From the NCBI RefSeq assembly GCF_001544215.1, contig NZ_BCQB01000008.1, positions 1 to 64,000 of the forward strand: DNA of 64,000 nucleotides, read 5' to 3'. The notes beneath the pieces are model-generated. The model had not been told where the DNA came from, made no database searches, and saw only the letters and a list, made by a program, of their open reading frames with translations. This document shows, piece after piece, positions 18,234 to 26,913 of this stretch. Position 1 is the stretch's first letter; the number at the start of each line of letters is the position of its first letter. This DNA is from Enterococcus durans NBRC 100479 = LMG 10746 (lineage in GTDB: Bacteria; Bacillota; Bacilli; Lactobacillales; Enterococcaceae). Position numbers and translations under genes: made by a program.

Positions 18234-18457
18234 GCGGGATTCATCACTCAAAAGAAGAAAAAGTAACATGCAAAAGCCATAACTCGTGGATTTAGATTTC
18301 AATACTGCATACACTTAAACATACGCAAAAAATACAAATACTTCCAAACATACGAGTATGATGAGCTTGCATGGATCACTACTGTAAATCAACACAAAGG
18401 ATAACCGTATACCCTGAGGAAATATTAAAAAGATAATAACAATTTTTTGAATATAAA

Positions 18458-18509
18458 AAAGGCAAAAAACAGTCCCTACTCGAAGAATCGGAAACTGCAT
18501 TTTGCCTTT
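18458..18509 (-). terminator. Terminator of the YefM-YoeB pair
   Basis: On the minus strand, AAAGGCAAAATGCAGT pairs with ACTGTTTTTTGCCTTT and a T-rich run follows. Confidence 0.65.
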
Positions 18510-18549
18510 ACGTTTGTTATAATTCTAACTATTTCTGTAGAAAATAAAA

Positions 18550-18804
18550 TTACATCTTAAAACCCGTGTTCATAATGAGGCCATACAGATTTTGATCCTC
18601 CACGCTATAAACTAAACGATATTTAATATTTATGCGTCTCGAATAATAAAGTAACCACATTAACTTTTCATAAGGTGGTGGATTCTGATAAGGGTTTTCT
18701 CTAATGACTGTAATTAGCTCATCAAACTTGTCATTCAAATTGGCACCTTTCAGTTTGGGCAAGTCTTTCCGGGCATTCTTCTTAATTTTTATATTGTATC
18801 CCAA
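18550..18804 (-). CDS. Txe/YoeB family toxin, C-terminus apparently frameshifted
   Basis: 84 residues. The N-terminal two thirds (IKIKKNARKDLPKLKGANLNDKF, NPPPYEKL, YYSRRINIKYRLVYSVED) match the YoeB/Txe mRNA interferase fold. The region before YYSRR is shorter than usual. The end reads LYGLIMNTGFKM instead of the family's WxHYE-type C-terminus. In another frame the same DNA reads KSVWPHYEHGF before a stop, so an indel near 18590 has probably removed the catalytic His-Tyr. The toxin is likely inactive. Its start overlaps the antitoxin end by 16 bases. Confidence 0.75.
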   Translation of the reverse strand: MGYNIKIKKNARKDLPKLKGANLNDKFDELITVIRENPYQNPPPYEKLMWLLYYSRRINIKYRLVYSVEDQNLYGLIMNTGFKM

Positions 18805-19040
18805 TCAATTTCACCCAAATCTTCACTTTCTTCATTTTCAAAGTGATGGATTTGATCTAAAACACCCGCATTCTGTAAGTAAATTGTTTCTTGTAAGGAG
18901 TTCCAGTCACTTTTGCTAATCATAACAACACTTTCGCCATCTTTTGTACTAGAAATTTCAATAGGCTGGCTGTCTGACACAACATGCTTGATGATTTCAT
19001 AAAGATTTTTTCTCGCATTTGTTGGAGAAATAACTTCCAT
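18789..19040 (-). CDS. YefM/Phd family antitoxin
   Basis: 83 residues. The N-terminal Phd/YefM DNA-binding fold (MEVISPTNARKNLYEIIKHV, ISSTKDGESVVMISKSDWNSLQETIYL) is followed by an acidic tail (ENEESEDLGEIDWDTI) that would wrap the toxin. GGGGAGGGTGAAGT precedes ATG, and a TATAAT lies about 35 bases upstream on the minus strand. The reading frame is intact, unlike its partner toxin. The antitoxin normally represses the operon together with the toxin. Confidence 0.87.
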   Translation of the reverse strand: MEVISPTNARKNLYEIIKHVVSDSQPIEISSTKDGESVVMISKSDWNSLQETIYLQNAGVLDQIHHFENEESEDLGEIDWDTI

Positions 19041-19559
19041 ACTTCACCCTCCCCTTTTTACAATTGTTCGTAAACCAATTATAGCGTACGTCAAAAAATA
19101 GATTTTAGCTTATATTAGAGTCAACTATAAAATGCGCAAAAAGTGATAAAAATTTTGATCTCTCTACCAACTTTCTGAATAAAAGATGGAAACTTGAGTA
19201 TCAACGGAAGGTATGCATTTTATCTCCCAAATCTATTGCTATAGCAAGTAAACAATTAGAAAATCGACTCATTTTGACAAGGATGAACGATTCAGGATTA
19301 TTTCTTTTTTGCAGTTCTCCCAGTTATCTGTTGACAATTTTCCTTTACTAGAGACTCAATAATCGATAATTTTGAAATAAATACTAGGAAATCCATCACA
19401 TGAGATAAGGAGCCAACTATTATTTAGGCAATCTAATAGCTCAAAAAGTTCATTTATCACAATAGTGTTAATATCTTCAAGCATTTTTTCATTCATTATG
19501 GGAAAGGGTAAATCTACATTTCCCACGACAATTATTAAATTCTATAACTGTTTTTCCCA
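19041..19559. other. Intergenic region without recognised genes
   Basis: Upstream of the antitoxin gene. No frame here has both a ribosome site and protein-like composition. The frame opening near 19465 runs into the repeat and IS remnant and is not considered coding. Confidence 0.45.
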
Positions 19560-19820
19560 CCAACACGATTTGACAAAGAGCCCAAATAAACAGAAGAGGT
19601 TGGGACAGAAGTGTTTAACTCCGAGAAATAAGAAGAAATTCACGAAAATTGCTTTTCAAATTTTTGTGAATTTCGGCTTATTTCCGAAGGAGTTGCTTCT
19701 GCTCCCACCGTTTATTCGTTTTTAAAGAATGGGACAAAAGTATTTTTTACTTTTGTCCCACAATCTTCTGTCCAAATTATTCTAAGATTTCTCTTTATCA
19801 ACATCATTTGGCAAAGAGCC
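19560..19820 (+). mobile_element. ISL3-type IS remnants interrupted by the intergenic repeat
   Basis: Bases 19766-19820 match the right end of the intact ISL3 element at 45745-45799 at 53 of 55 positions, including the terminal GAGCC. Bases 19582-19595 match 14 bases around that element's transposase stop. Between these two pieces the 24-bp hairpin region of the IS is replaced by the 170-bp enterococcal repeat. A further right-end fragment (19560-19582, 21 of 23 bases) abuts on the left. No transposase remains. Confidence 0.7.
19596..19765 (+). repeat. Enterococcal intergenic repeat, copy 1
   Basis: Begins GAGGTTGGGACAGAAG and ends near TTTTGTCCCACAATC. It contains an internal inverted repeat (GAAATTCACGAAAATT / AATTTTTGTGAATTTC) and GGAGTTGCTTCTGCTCCCACCG. 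It is near-identical to copies at 34771-34937 and, inverted, 38542-38707. Its 48-bp tail (19821-19869) is also present next to the third copy. Confidence 0.8.
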
Positions 19821-19878
19821 GGTTTTATCTCCAATTTCTCAAACCTAAACGACTTTTGTCTCGACCTTAAATCAATGA

Positions 19879-20193
19879 TCAGATGTATTGATGGAACAGT
19901 TGTGTTAGAACAGGTAAGAAATAGATGATGACCATCGCGATAACCACCATGATCAACTGTTTGCGCTGTTTTTTACGTTTCAGCATACTACTTGTCTTGT
20001 GTAAAAAATAAGTAGCGCCTTTTGCTATTGCTGTCAAAGTAGATAAAATCAATGTTGGAGAATAAGCTGTAGGATCTTGTTTGATCGACAATAATTTTGT
20101 CCCATACTCTGGGTATTTAAGTAATGCTTGATAGATAGCAACGATCATGATTGCTCCCATAAAATAGTTTAAAAATGAATGAACTTTTTTCAA
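19879..20193 (-). CDS. Small membrane protein of unknown function
   Basis: 104 residues with three hydrophobic stretches: residues about 8-24 (FLNYFMGAIMIVAIYQALL), a weaker one near 48-65, and 82-99 (LIMVVIAMVIIYFLPVLTQL), separated by a basic loop (KTSSMLKRKKQRKQ). I do not recognise the family. It lies 87 bases upstream of topB's far end, on the same strand but after topB's start region, so it is probably a separate unit. Confidence 0.55.
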   Translation of the reverse strand: MKKVHSFLNYFMGAIMIVAIYQALLKYPEYGTKLLSIKQDPTAYSPTLILSTLTAIAKGATYFLHKTSSMLKRKKQRKQLIMVVIAMVIIYFLPVLTQLFHQYI

Positions 20194-20280
20194 ATGGTAA
20201 AACTCCTTATTTCCCTAATGATTTTATTTGCTCGTGTATTGGTAGTGCGGCTTTTACGTACTATCTGAATGTGAATCACT

Positions 20281-22467
20281 TTAAGTCTCTTTTTTTGTGT
20301 CTCCTGTTTTGTCCATCCAAGGAAATGAAAAACCGATCGTGAGATCATCTTTCAACACTAACACAGCATCAAATTTGCCTTTTTTGCCTGTAAAACCTTT
20401 GATGACTTTGCTAGTTTTCCCTTTAGACAATAACTCTCGCAAATTTGTTTTAGTCAATTTCTTTTTCGCGATCGTTGGCCATAGTTTAAATTCGCAAGCT
20501 GGATTTGTACAAGTTGCCACTTTAGGATACAGCATGATGATCCCTTGTTTGCACTTAGGACAATGTCCCAATTGATCATTTTTCTTCTCCATTGCTTTGA
20601 TTTGTCTTGAGCCAGTGATTTCTTTAGACAAGTCGACTTTTTCGATTTGCTTTGGAACAGATTCCAATAAATAAAGAATGAATTTTTTGATATTTTCAAG
20701 GAACACTTCTGGAGTTCCTTCGCGATTTCCGATTTTTCTGAGATAACCTTCCCAACGGGCTGTCATCTCTGCACTGGTCAATAGCGGCTCATCTGTTACA
20801 GCTTTGCACAAGGTAATCCCTTTGGCAGTCACCGTGATTTCATTCTTGTTGACTTCGATATAGTGACGTTGCTTTAAGTTTTCGATGATATTGGCTCGGG
20901 TTGCTTCTGTACCGATCCCCTCTACTTCTTTCAATATTTCTTGTGCCTCTTCGTCATCCAGCGTTTTTCCCGCTGTTTTCATGGCAGTGATCAGCGTACC
21001 TTCGTTGTAAGGTTTAGGCGGTTGTGTTTCTTTTTCGATACTCGCCAAATCAACTTCAACGACCTCATCTTTTTCAACTACTGGCAATTGTTGGAGGTCT
21101 TTCTTTTTATTTTTTGTTTCTAAAATAGCCTGCCACCCTTTTTTGACAGGAATTCTACCAGTACTTTTCAATCGTAAATTTTCTACGCCTGTCTGAATAA
21201 CTGTTTCTTCATAGATGTAGTTTTCAGCAAACATGGCGATCGTAGTTCGTACGACTTGAAGATAGATTGCTTGTTGCAAACGAGATAATTTAGCAAAACG
21301 TTCCTTTGAAGGAATCGTCTTTGTTGGAATGATTGCATGGTGTTCTTGCACTTTCTTCGCATCAACATACCTTTTCTTCGCATAAGTATCGGGCGTTGGA
21401 ACATTTTCGATACCTAAAAATGTTTTGTACTTGGCAAGGTTTCTTACTAAATACTGGTATTCATTTTCTGTGATGTAAAAAGAATCTGTTCTAGGATAAC
21501 TTAAAAATTTACTTTCATATAATCCTTGGACAGCATCGAGTGTCGCTTTTGCGCTTGCTTTCATCAACTGATTCATTTTCGACTGCAAACTTGATAGAGA
21601 AAATAAACGTGGACTGCTGAGCTGTTTCTCTTTTTTTGATACATCTAAGATTTTTCCAGGCTGTTTCCCTAGATGTGCCCCTAACCGTTCGATTTCTTTC
21701 ACTAACTCTTCTGATGTCTTGAAGCTTTTCTTCGGGTCCATCTTCCCAATGAATCGGCCATTTTTAGAAACGATTTTCGCTTCACTTTCAAAATAAGGTT
21801 CTTTTTTGAAGTTTCTAATCGCTTCTTGCAGTTGATAGATCATATAAAGCGTTGGGGTTTGGACACGCCCTAAAGAAAAACTGCCATCGATCCCTTTTTG
21901 TTGTAGTAACAAGCTATATAAAGGACTGCCATTCATACCAATCAGCCAATCCGCATTTTGTCTTGCTTTTGCTTCTTTATACTTAGAGAAATAATGCTCC
22001 CCCGGTCTAAGTTGCTTGAATCCTTCATAAATCGCTTCTTTTTCCAGTGAATTGATCCATAAACGAAGGTATTTCTTTTTTTTCGTGAATGCTTTTGCCT
22101 GTATGATGATCGACCAAGCAATTGCTTCTCCTTCACGATCCCCATCAGTTGCAATGATGATCGTATCTGCAGATTGAAGCTCTCTTTTTACGATTGAGAA
22201 TTGCTCACGTTTATCCGCAGGTACTTCGTAGCGAAATTCCTCGGGGAAAATCGGTAAGTTCGCCAAAGACCATTTCGCCCAACGCTCTTCGTAAGCACCA
22301 GGAGGCAACATATCGACTAGATGACCGAATCCGTAAGTGATCGTAACTTCACCAGTGAACAAAGGATCAGCGATTTCGTAATATCCTGGGTGACGTTTCC
22401 TTTGCTTGAACGTTTCAGCATATGCTTTTGCTTGAGAAGGCTTTTCAGCTAGAATGACTGTTTTCAT
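20281..22467 (-). CDS. topB: DNA topoisomerase III (type IA)
   Basis: 728 residues. The Toprim domain begins MKTVILAEKPSQAKAYAE and contains the metal motif ATDGDREGEAIAW (107-118). The catalytic tyrosine is Y324 in FLSYPRTDS. The C-terminus carries a zinc-finger-like CPKC...CTNPAC segment near 640-665 and a topoisomerase C-terminal repeat. The enzyme relaxes and decatenates DNA by single-strand passage. Length and motifs fit a Gram-positive TopB rather than TopA. GGGAGAAGC precedes ATG. Confidence 0.95.
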   Translation of the reverse strand: MKTVILAEKPSQAKAYAETFKQRKRHPGYYEIADPLFTGEVTITYGFGHLVDMLPPGAYEERWAKWSLANLPIFPEEFRYEVPADKREQFSIVKRELQSADTIIIATDGDREGEAIAWSIIIQAKAFTKKKKYLRLWINSLEKEAIYEGFKQLRPGEHYFSKYKEAKARQNADWLIGMNGSPLYSLLLQQKGIDGSFSLGRVQTPTLYMIYQLQEAIRNFKKEPYFESEAKIVSKNGRFIGKMDPKKSFKTSEELVKEIERLGAHLGKQPGKILDVSKKEKQLSSPRLFSLSSLQSKMNQLMKASAKATLDAVQGLYESKFLSYPRTDSFYITENEYQYLVRNLAKYKTFLGIENVPTPDTYAKKRYVDAKKVQEHHAIIPTKTIPSKERFAKLSRLQQAIYLQVVRTTIAMFAENYIYEETVIQTGVENLRLKSTGRIPVKKGWQAILETKNKKKDLQQLPVVEKDEVVEVDLASIEKETQPPKPYNEGTLITAMKTAGKTLDDEEAQEILKEVEGIGTEATRANIIENLKQRHYIEVNKNEITVTAKGITLCKAVTDEPLLTSAEMTARWEGYLRKIGNREGTPEVFLENIKKFILYLLESVPKQIEKVDLSKEITGSRQIKAMEKKNDQLGHCPKCKQGIIMLYPKVATCTNPACEFKLWPTIAKKKLTKTNLRELLSKGKTSKVIKGFTGKKGKFDAVLVLKDDLTIGFSFPWMDKTGDTKKET

Positions 22468-22786
22468 TGCTTCTCCCTCCGTTATCTCTGCCTTTTTTCA
22501 GACTTCTTTATTATGGAACAAACATTCGTATCTGACAATAAGAAAATCGTTTTCTTGTGAAAAAAGGTAGTCCGCTCTTTCCGATCCTCTAAAAATAAAA
22601 CCGAATAGTCTGAAATCGACTAAGTATTGCCAGTTCTCAAAAATCAGCTTGCTGAACCTCTTTTTTGAGTTACATTTTCTATCTTTGAGATGATTTGATT
22701 TCTTAGCTATCAATAAAACAAGCGGACGAGACAAAAGTAACCATCACTTTCATCTCATCCGCTCAATTCGTATAAACGATTTTGCT
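22468..22786. other. Intergenic region holding only a terminator
   Basis: Between topB and the LCP gene. A 78-residue frame on the minus strand (22498-22734) runs through the terminator stem and lacks protein-like features, so it is not called. Confidence 0.5.
22720..22764 (-). terminator. Terminator of the LCP gene
   Basis: GAGCGGATGAGATGAAAGT pairs with ACTTTTGTCTCGTCCGCTT across GATGGTT, followed by a T-rich run. It shares the GAGACAAAAGT motif of the intergenic repeats. Confidence 0.85.
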
Positions 22787-23974
22787 TTATTTACTTAAAA
22801 ATTCACTGATTGCCGATTTATTTGCCTCATTATCAATGACTAAAATACTTCCTGCATACTCGCTATTTCCGTAATTCCAAGAACCGTCTACAGGAACACT
22901 TAATCGATCGATCCCTCCTGCTCCACGAGCAATCGAGAAAAGATTTTTGGTAATGAACAGCGCAGTAACATCTGTTGACGTATAGCCGATTGCTTTACCA
23001 GCCGCATAAGGCGCACGAATAAGATTCAATGGATTTTTCAGCTGACTAAAAATAGCATTCATTACTTGCTGTTGTCTTCTTACTCTACCAAAGTCCCCTT
23101 CTTCATCCATTCTGAAACGAGCATATTGAAGAAGGACGTGTCCATCCATTTTTTGGACTCCTTTTTTGATATCCACTCCATCAAGATTTAGATCTTTTTC
23201 CGCATCGATTTTAACACCGGTCATAAACAATGCATCGATCACTTTCTCAAAAGATTTGAAATCCACTTTTGCGTAATACTGACAGTCGAGCCCAAAGTTT
23301 TCTTTGAGTGTCTGTCTTACAAGATCTGCGCCACCATAAGCATAAGCAGAATTGATCTTGTTTTGCCCGACGCCGGGGATCGTCACAAAACTATCTCTCA
23401 TAAAGGAAATCAGTTTAGGTTTGTGGGCAGGTCCGTCTAATTGTAAGACCATGATCGTATCTGCCCGTCCAGCATCTTCTCCTCGCGTATCGCTACCTAG
23501 GATCAAGATATTATTGGCCCCACTCGAAGATTGGACACCATTAAAAGTTTCCGTCGTTGCACTTTCAAGACTTTTATCATGTTCTGCAACAAACTTGCCA
23601 ACAAAGAACGAACCAATCGAGTAAATAAGAAGAAAGAAAATGATTCCTAGTACGATTCTTTTCCAGGAATATTTTTTTCGTTGTTTCGGTGGTTTTATCC
23701 CTTTGTTACGGTGGAAGAAGCCTTTTTTCTTAAAAGTAGACTCCTCTTGTTCAGTTGCTTTTTGATAGGTGTAGGGTGTTGATTGCCGCTGATGTACCGC
23801 CTCTTTCTCATCAAACCTGTTGGAAGATTCCTGATGATTTTGATAGATACGTATAGCATCATCTTGTTCAACATACTTTTCTTTTTTTCGTTCTCTTCTA
23901 AAGATACTGCTTGAATCGTCTTTAAGAGGTTTTGCTTTTTTATGGATGTTCTTATAGCGATCCATCCGACTCAT
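22787..23974 (-). CDS. LytR-CpsA-Psr (LCP) family cell-wall glycopolymer ligase
   Basis: 395 residues from ATG at 23974, with GGAGG 7 bases upstream. A basic, disordered cytoplasmic N-terminus of about 100 residues is followed by one membrane helix (RIVLGIIFFLLIYSIGSFFVGKF) and the extracellular LCP domain (NNILILGSDTRGEDAGRADTIMVLQL, FMRDSFVTIPGVGQNKINSAYAYGGADLVRQTL, LLQYARFRMDEEGDFGRVRRQQQV). The Arg and Asp residues that bind polyprenyl pyrophosphate are present. LCP enzymes attach teichoic acids or capsule to peptidoglycan. It is probably the enterococcal Psr-like member found near shikimate genes. Confidence 0.9.
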   Translation of the reverse strand: MSRMDRYKNIHKKAKPLKDDSSSIFRRERKKEKYVEQDDAIRIYQNHQESSNRFDEKEAVHQRQSTPYTYQKATEQEESTFKKKGFFHRNKGIKPPKQRKKYSWKRIVLGIIFFLLIYSIGSFFVGKFVAEHDKSLESATTETFNGVQSSSGANNILILGSDTRGEDAGRADTIMVLQLDGPAHKPKLISFMRDSFVTIPGVGQNKINSAYAYGGADLVRQTLKENFGLDCQYYAKVDFKSFEKVIDALFMTGVKIDAEKDLNLDGVDIKKGVQKMDGHVLLQYARFRMDEEGDFGRVRRQQQVMNAIFSQLKNPLNLIRAPYAAGKAIGYTSTDVTALFITKNLFSIARGAGGIDRLSVPVDGSWNYGNSEYAGSILVIDNEANKSAISEFLSK

Positions 23975-24075
23975 GTTCGTTCCTCCTTGTTTCATATATA
24001 ATTAAAGAATACGATATCAAGGAATCAAAAACACTGAAAATGACAACAATTTAATAAAAAATAACGAAATCAGTT

Positions 24076-25101
24076 CTAAGCATTCTCTTCTTTGATTTTT
24101 TTCATGGCGTCTGTCATGATCTTGACTTCCTTCATCATCCGTAGATAATGTTTTTCATTCAATGATTGCGGACCATCTGACCAAGCATGAATTGGGTCAG
24201 GATGGATCTCAACGATCATGCCGTCTGCTCCACTTGCAACTCCAGCTCTAGCCATTGGGGAAACGAGGTCCCACACGCCTGTCCCATGACTAGGATCCAC
24301 GATGATTGGAAAATGACTTAATTTTTTGATGACTGGGACTGCGCTAAGATCGAAAGTATTCCTTGTAGCTGTTTCATATGTCCGAATGCCTCGTTCGATA
24401 AAAATGATTTTTTGATTTCCTTGAACAGCAATATATTCAGCGGCATTCAACCATTCATCAATGGTTCCAGAGATACCACGTTTCAATCCAATCGGCTTGC
24501 CCGTTTTCCCGACTGCTTCTAATAAGCGAAAATTCTGCATATTACGTGCACCTATCTGCAAAATATCGCTGTAGTGCGCCACCATGTCGATATGTCCTTC
24601 ATCCATGACTTCTGTGATCACCTGCATCCCACATTCATCTGCTGCTTGGCGAATGTAGCGGAGTCCTTCTTCTCCTAGACCTTGAAAAGCATAAGGAGAA
24701 GTTCTCGGTTTAAATGCGCCACCCCGTAAGATCTGCGCACCACCTTTTTGGGCCATTTTCGCCGTTTCTCGTATCTGCTCTAAACCTTCAATGGAACAAG
24801 GGCCTGCCATCGTTACAAAATTTCCAGCCCCGATTTTCACACCATTGACATCCATGACTGTATCTTGAGGATGAAAGATACGAGAAGTTAACTTATACGT
24901 ATTCGTGATCCGTTCTACATTTTCTACTCCTTCATAACGTAGAAAAGCTACATCTTGGATCAACCGTGTATCTCCAACTAGTCCAAGGACTTGTTGTTTC
25001 TCTAACTGGTTCACTTGGACAGTTAGTCCTTCTTTTTCAGCTCTTTCAATGACTTTGCGGACTTCACTATTAGTTGCAGATTTCTTCATTATTATTATCA
25101 T
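24076..25101 (-). CDS. aroF: 3-deoxy-7-phosphoheptulonate (DAHP) synthase
   Basis: 341 residues of the AroA(beta)/AroF type with an N-terminal ferredoxin-like regulatory domain (about 1-80) followed by the barrel: GPCSIEG (PEP site), LRGGAFKPRTSPYAFQGLG, IGARNMQNFRLLEAVG, KPIGLKRG, IFIERGIRTYETATRNTFDLSAVP and PSHGTGV. It condenses PEP and erythrose-4-phosphate, the first step of the shikimate pathway. Its ATG directly follows the aroE stop, so translation is coupled. The next gene downstream is the LCP ligase rather than aroB. Confidence 0.95.
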   Translation of the reverse strand: MIIIMKKSATNSEVRKVIERAEKEGLTVQVNQLEKQQVLGLVGDTRLIQDVAFLRYEGVENVERITNTYKLTSRIFHPQDTVMDVNGVKIGAGNFVTMAGPCSIEGLEQIRETAKMAQKGGAQILRGGAFKPRTSPYAFQGLGEEGLRYIRQAADECGMQVITEVMDEGHIDMVAHYSDILQIGARNMQNFRLLEAVGKTGKPIGLKRGISGTIDEWLNAAEYIAVQGNQKIIFIERGIRTYETATRNTFDLSAVPVIKKLSHFPIIVDPSHGTGVWDLVSPMARAGVASGADGMIVEIHPDPIHAWSDGPQSLNEKHYLRMMKEVKIMTDAMKKIKEENA

Positions 25102-25962
25102 TTATCTTCCCTCGATCTTTTCTCTCACTAACTGTACTGGCATTTCTTTTTGTGTCCAGAGTTCAAACGCAATCGCCCCTTGATGGATCAGCATCCCTAA
25201 ACCATTGTATCCTTTCGCACCAATCTTCTTTGCTTCTTGAAGCAGTCTTGTTTCTTTAGGAGAATAGATCAAATCGAATACCGCTAGATCAGCATGTAAC
25301 AATCCGACATTCGCAATTGGTAAACTGTCTTTTTTTGTCCCCATCCCGATATCCGTCGCATTCACTAATACATCTGATGATGAGAGATCTTTACCAAGCT
25401 GACCTTCATCCGCATAATCCCACACACGGATCAGACATCCAGTTTGAGCTGCGACCTGATCGAAATAACTCTTCAAAGATAGAAAAGTCGCATTTTTTCG
25501 TTTATAAACGACGATTTCCCGCGCGCCTTCTAAGGCCATTTGGACAATGATTGCTTTTGCAGCGCCACCGGCTCCAAGAACAGTGATTTTACGATTTTCG
25601 ATTGAATGCCCAGTTTCTTTTACAGAACGTACAAAGCCCATCCCATCTGTATTATAACCAGTCAAGCGACCTTCGCGATTCACGATAGTATTCACTGCTC
25701 CAATCAATTTAGCTTCAGGACTTAATTCATCTAAATAATCAATCACTGCTGTTTTGTTTGGCATCGAAACATTGACACCTAGCATAGAAAATGTGCGGAT
25801 ACTTGCCACCGCCTGTTCAAGACTTTCTTGATCGACATCAAAAGCCAAATAGATGGCATCGACACCACAGGCTTCAAAAGATGTATTGTGCATCATTGGC
25901 GATAAACTATGTGAAGCAGGTGAAGCAAAAAAACCGGCCAATTTTGTTTTTCCAGAAATCAT
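25102..25962 (-). CDS. aroE: Shikimate dehydrogenase
   Basis: 286 residues from ATG at 25962, with GGAGG 6 bases upstream; the frame extends to 26010. Motifs are SHSLSPMMHN (shikimate binding), NVSMPNKTAVIDYLD with catalytic Lys, GAVNTIV, NTDGMGFVRS, and the NADP loop VLGAGGAAKAI. It reduces 3-dehydroshikimate with NADPH. It forms a two-gene unit with aroF. A long hairpin lies in the mRNA just ahead of its ribosome site. Confidence 0.95.
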   Translation of the reverse strand: MISGKTKLAGFFASPASHSLSPMMHNTSFEACGVDAIYLAFDVDQESLEQAVASIRTFSMLGVNVSMPNKTAVIDYLDELSPEAKLIGAVNTIVNREGRLTGYNTDGMGFVRSVKETGHSIENRKITVLGAGGAAKAIIVQMALEGAREIVVYKRKNATFLSLKSYFDQVAAQTGCLIRVWDYADEGQLGKDLSSSDVLVNATDIGMGTKKDSLPIANVGLLHADLAVFDLIYSPKETRLLQEAKKIGAKGYNGLGMLIHQGAIAFELWTQKEMPVQLVREKIEGR

Positions 25963-25983
25963 GATGTTCCTCCTTTTATACAA

Positions 25984-26037
25984 ACTGCCATCAGATGTCA
26001 TCGTTCGCATGAGGAGTACGAAGACATGGATGGCAGT
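25984..26037 (-). promoter_or_regulatory. Long leader hairpin ahead of aroE
   Basis: ACTGCCATC and GATGGCAGT form the base of an extended stem that continues through ATGTC / GACAT and TCG / CGA around a loop of about 10 bases. It ends about 13 bases before the aroE ribosome site. There is no T-tract and no T-box NGGUGGNA sequence, so it is an unassigned leader structure. Confidence 0.45.
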
Positions 26038-26140
26038 GAATCATTTCAGGTAAAATTATATAAGGTAGCACACATCTGTACTCTAAGAAAGTCAAAGTTC
26101 AGATGACTTGACGTACTGCCTATCAACTAAATAAAAGTAA

Positions 26141-26911
26141 TTAGTCTAATACTTCTTCAAAGAATTGTAATAAGTCGCTCATGGAAAGTTGTGCTTTTTC
26201 CTCTTTCGTCAAATCTTTAACGATACGTCCCTTTTGTAACACGATCAAGCGATTCCCGTAATTCAACGCATCTTCCATACGGTGAGTGATCATCAAGCAA
26301 GTCAACTTTTGTCCCGTGATACGTTCATTTGTTAGTGTCATCAGCTGTTTCGCTGTTTTAGGATCAAGTGCAGCGGTATGTTCATCTAATAACAACAATT
26401 CAGGAGCTTCAATAGTTGCCATCAAAAGGCTCAATGCTTGACGTTGCCCGCCTGAAAGCTCTCCAGCCGGGGTATCAAGATGTTGTTCCAATCCATTTCC
26501 TACCTCTTGACATAATTTGAAGAATTGTTCTTTTTGGTTCTTTAAATTGCGCAAACGGAATTTTCGCTTTTTCCCTCTATTTTGAGCAAGCAATAAATTT
26601 TCAGCAACGGTCATTCGAGGAGCAGTCCCCATCTTTGGATCTTGAAAAACACGTGAGAGAAAAGCAGCTCGTTTCTCTTCTGGGTATTTGGTAATCAGCT
26701 GATCTTTAAAAGAAATCGTCCCTTGGCTGAGTTCCAACGTGCCTGCGATGGTATTGAAAAGTGTACTTTTTCCTGCACCGTTTCCACCAAGTACCGTGAT
26801 GAAGTCTCCTTCATTGATTGTCAAATTGATATCTTCTAGTAATATTTTTTCTTCATGCATCCCATTACTAACTACTTTTTTTCCATTTTTGATCGTGATG
26901 ATTGCTGTCAT
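26141..26911 (-). CDS. trpZ: ABC transporter ATP-binding protein (TrpZ-like)
   Basis: 256 residues: Walker A VLGGNGAGKSTLFN, Q-loop FQDPKMGTAPRMTVAENL, signature ELSGGQRQALSLLMATI, Walker B LLLLDEHTAALDPK, then the H-loop MITHRMEDALNYG. It belongs to the ATPase group of the COG2984/COG4120/COG1101 importers, the streptococcal TrpXYZ type. It follows the permease by 2 bases and ends the operon. Confidence 0.85.
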   Translation of the reverse strand: MTAIITIKNGKKVVSNGMHEEKILLEDINLTINEGDFITVLGGNGAGKSTLFNTIAGTLELSQGTISFKDQLITKYPEEKRAAFLSRVFQDPKMGTAPRMTVAENLLLAQNRGKKRKFRLRNLKNQKEQFFKLCQEVGNGLEQHLDTPAGELSGGQRQALSLLMATIEAPELLLLDEHTAALDPKTAKQLMTLTNERITGQKLTCLMITHRMEDALNYGNRLIVLQKGRIVKDLTKEEKAQLSMSDLLQFFEEVLD

Positions 26912-26913
26912 AA

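Noticed and set aside
19465-19725. 86-residue plus-strand frame over the IS remnant
   Set aside because: It consists mostly of IS-end and repeat DNA.
22498-22734. 78-residue minus-strand frame between topB and the LCP gene
   Set aside because: It runs through the LCP terminator stem, lacks a ribosome site and shows no family-like composition.
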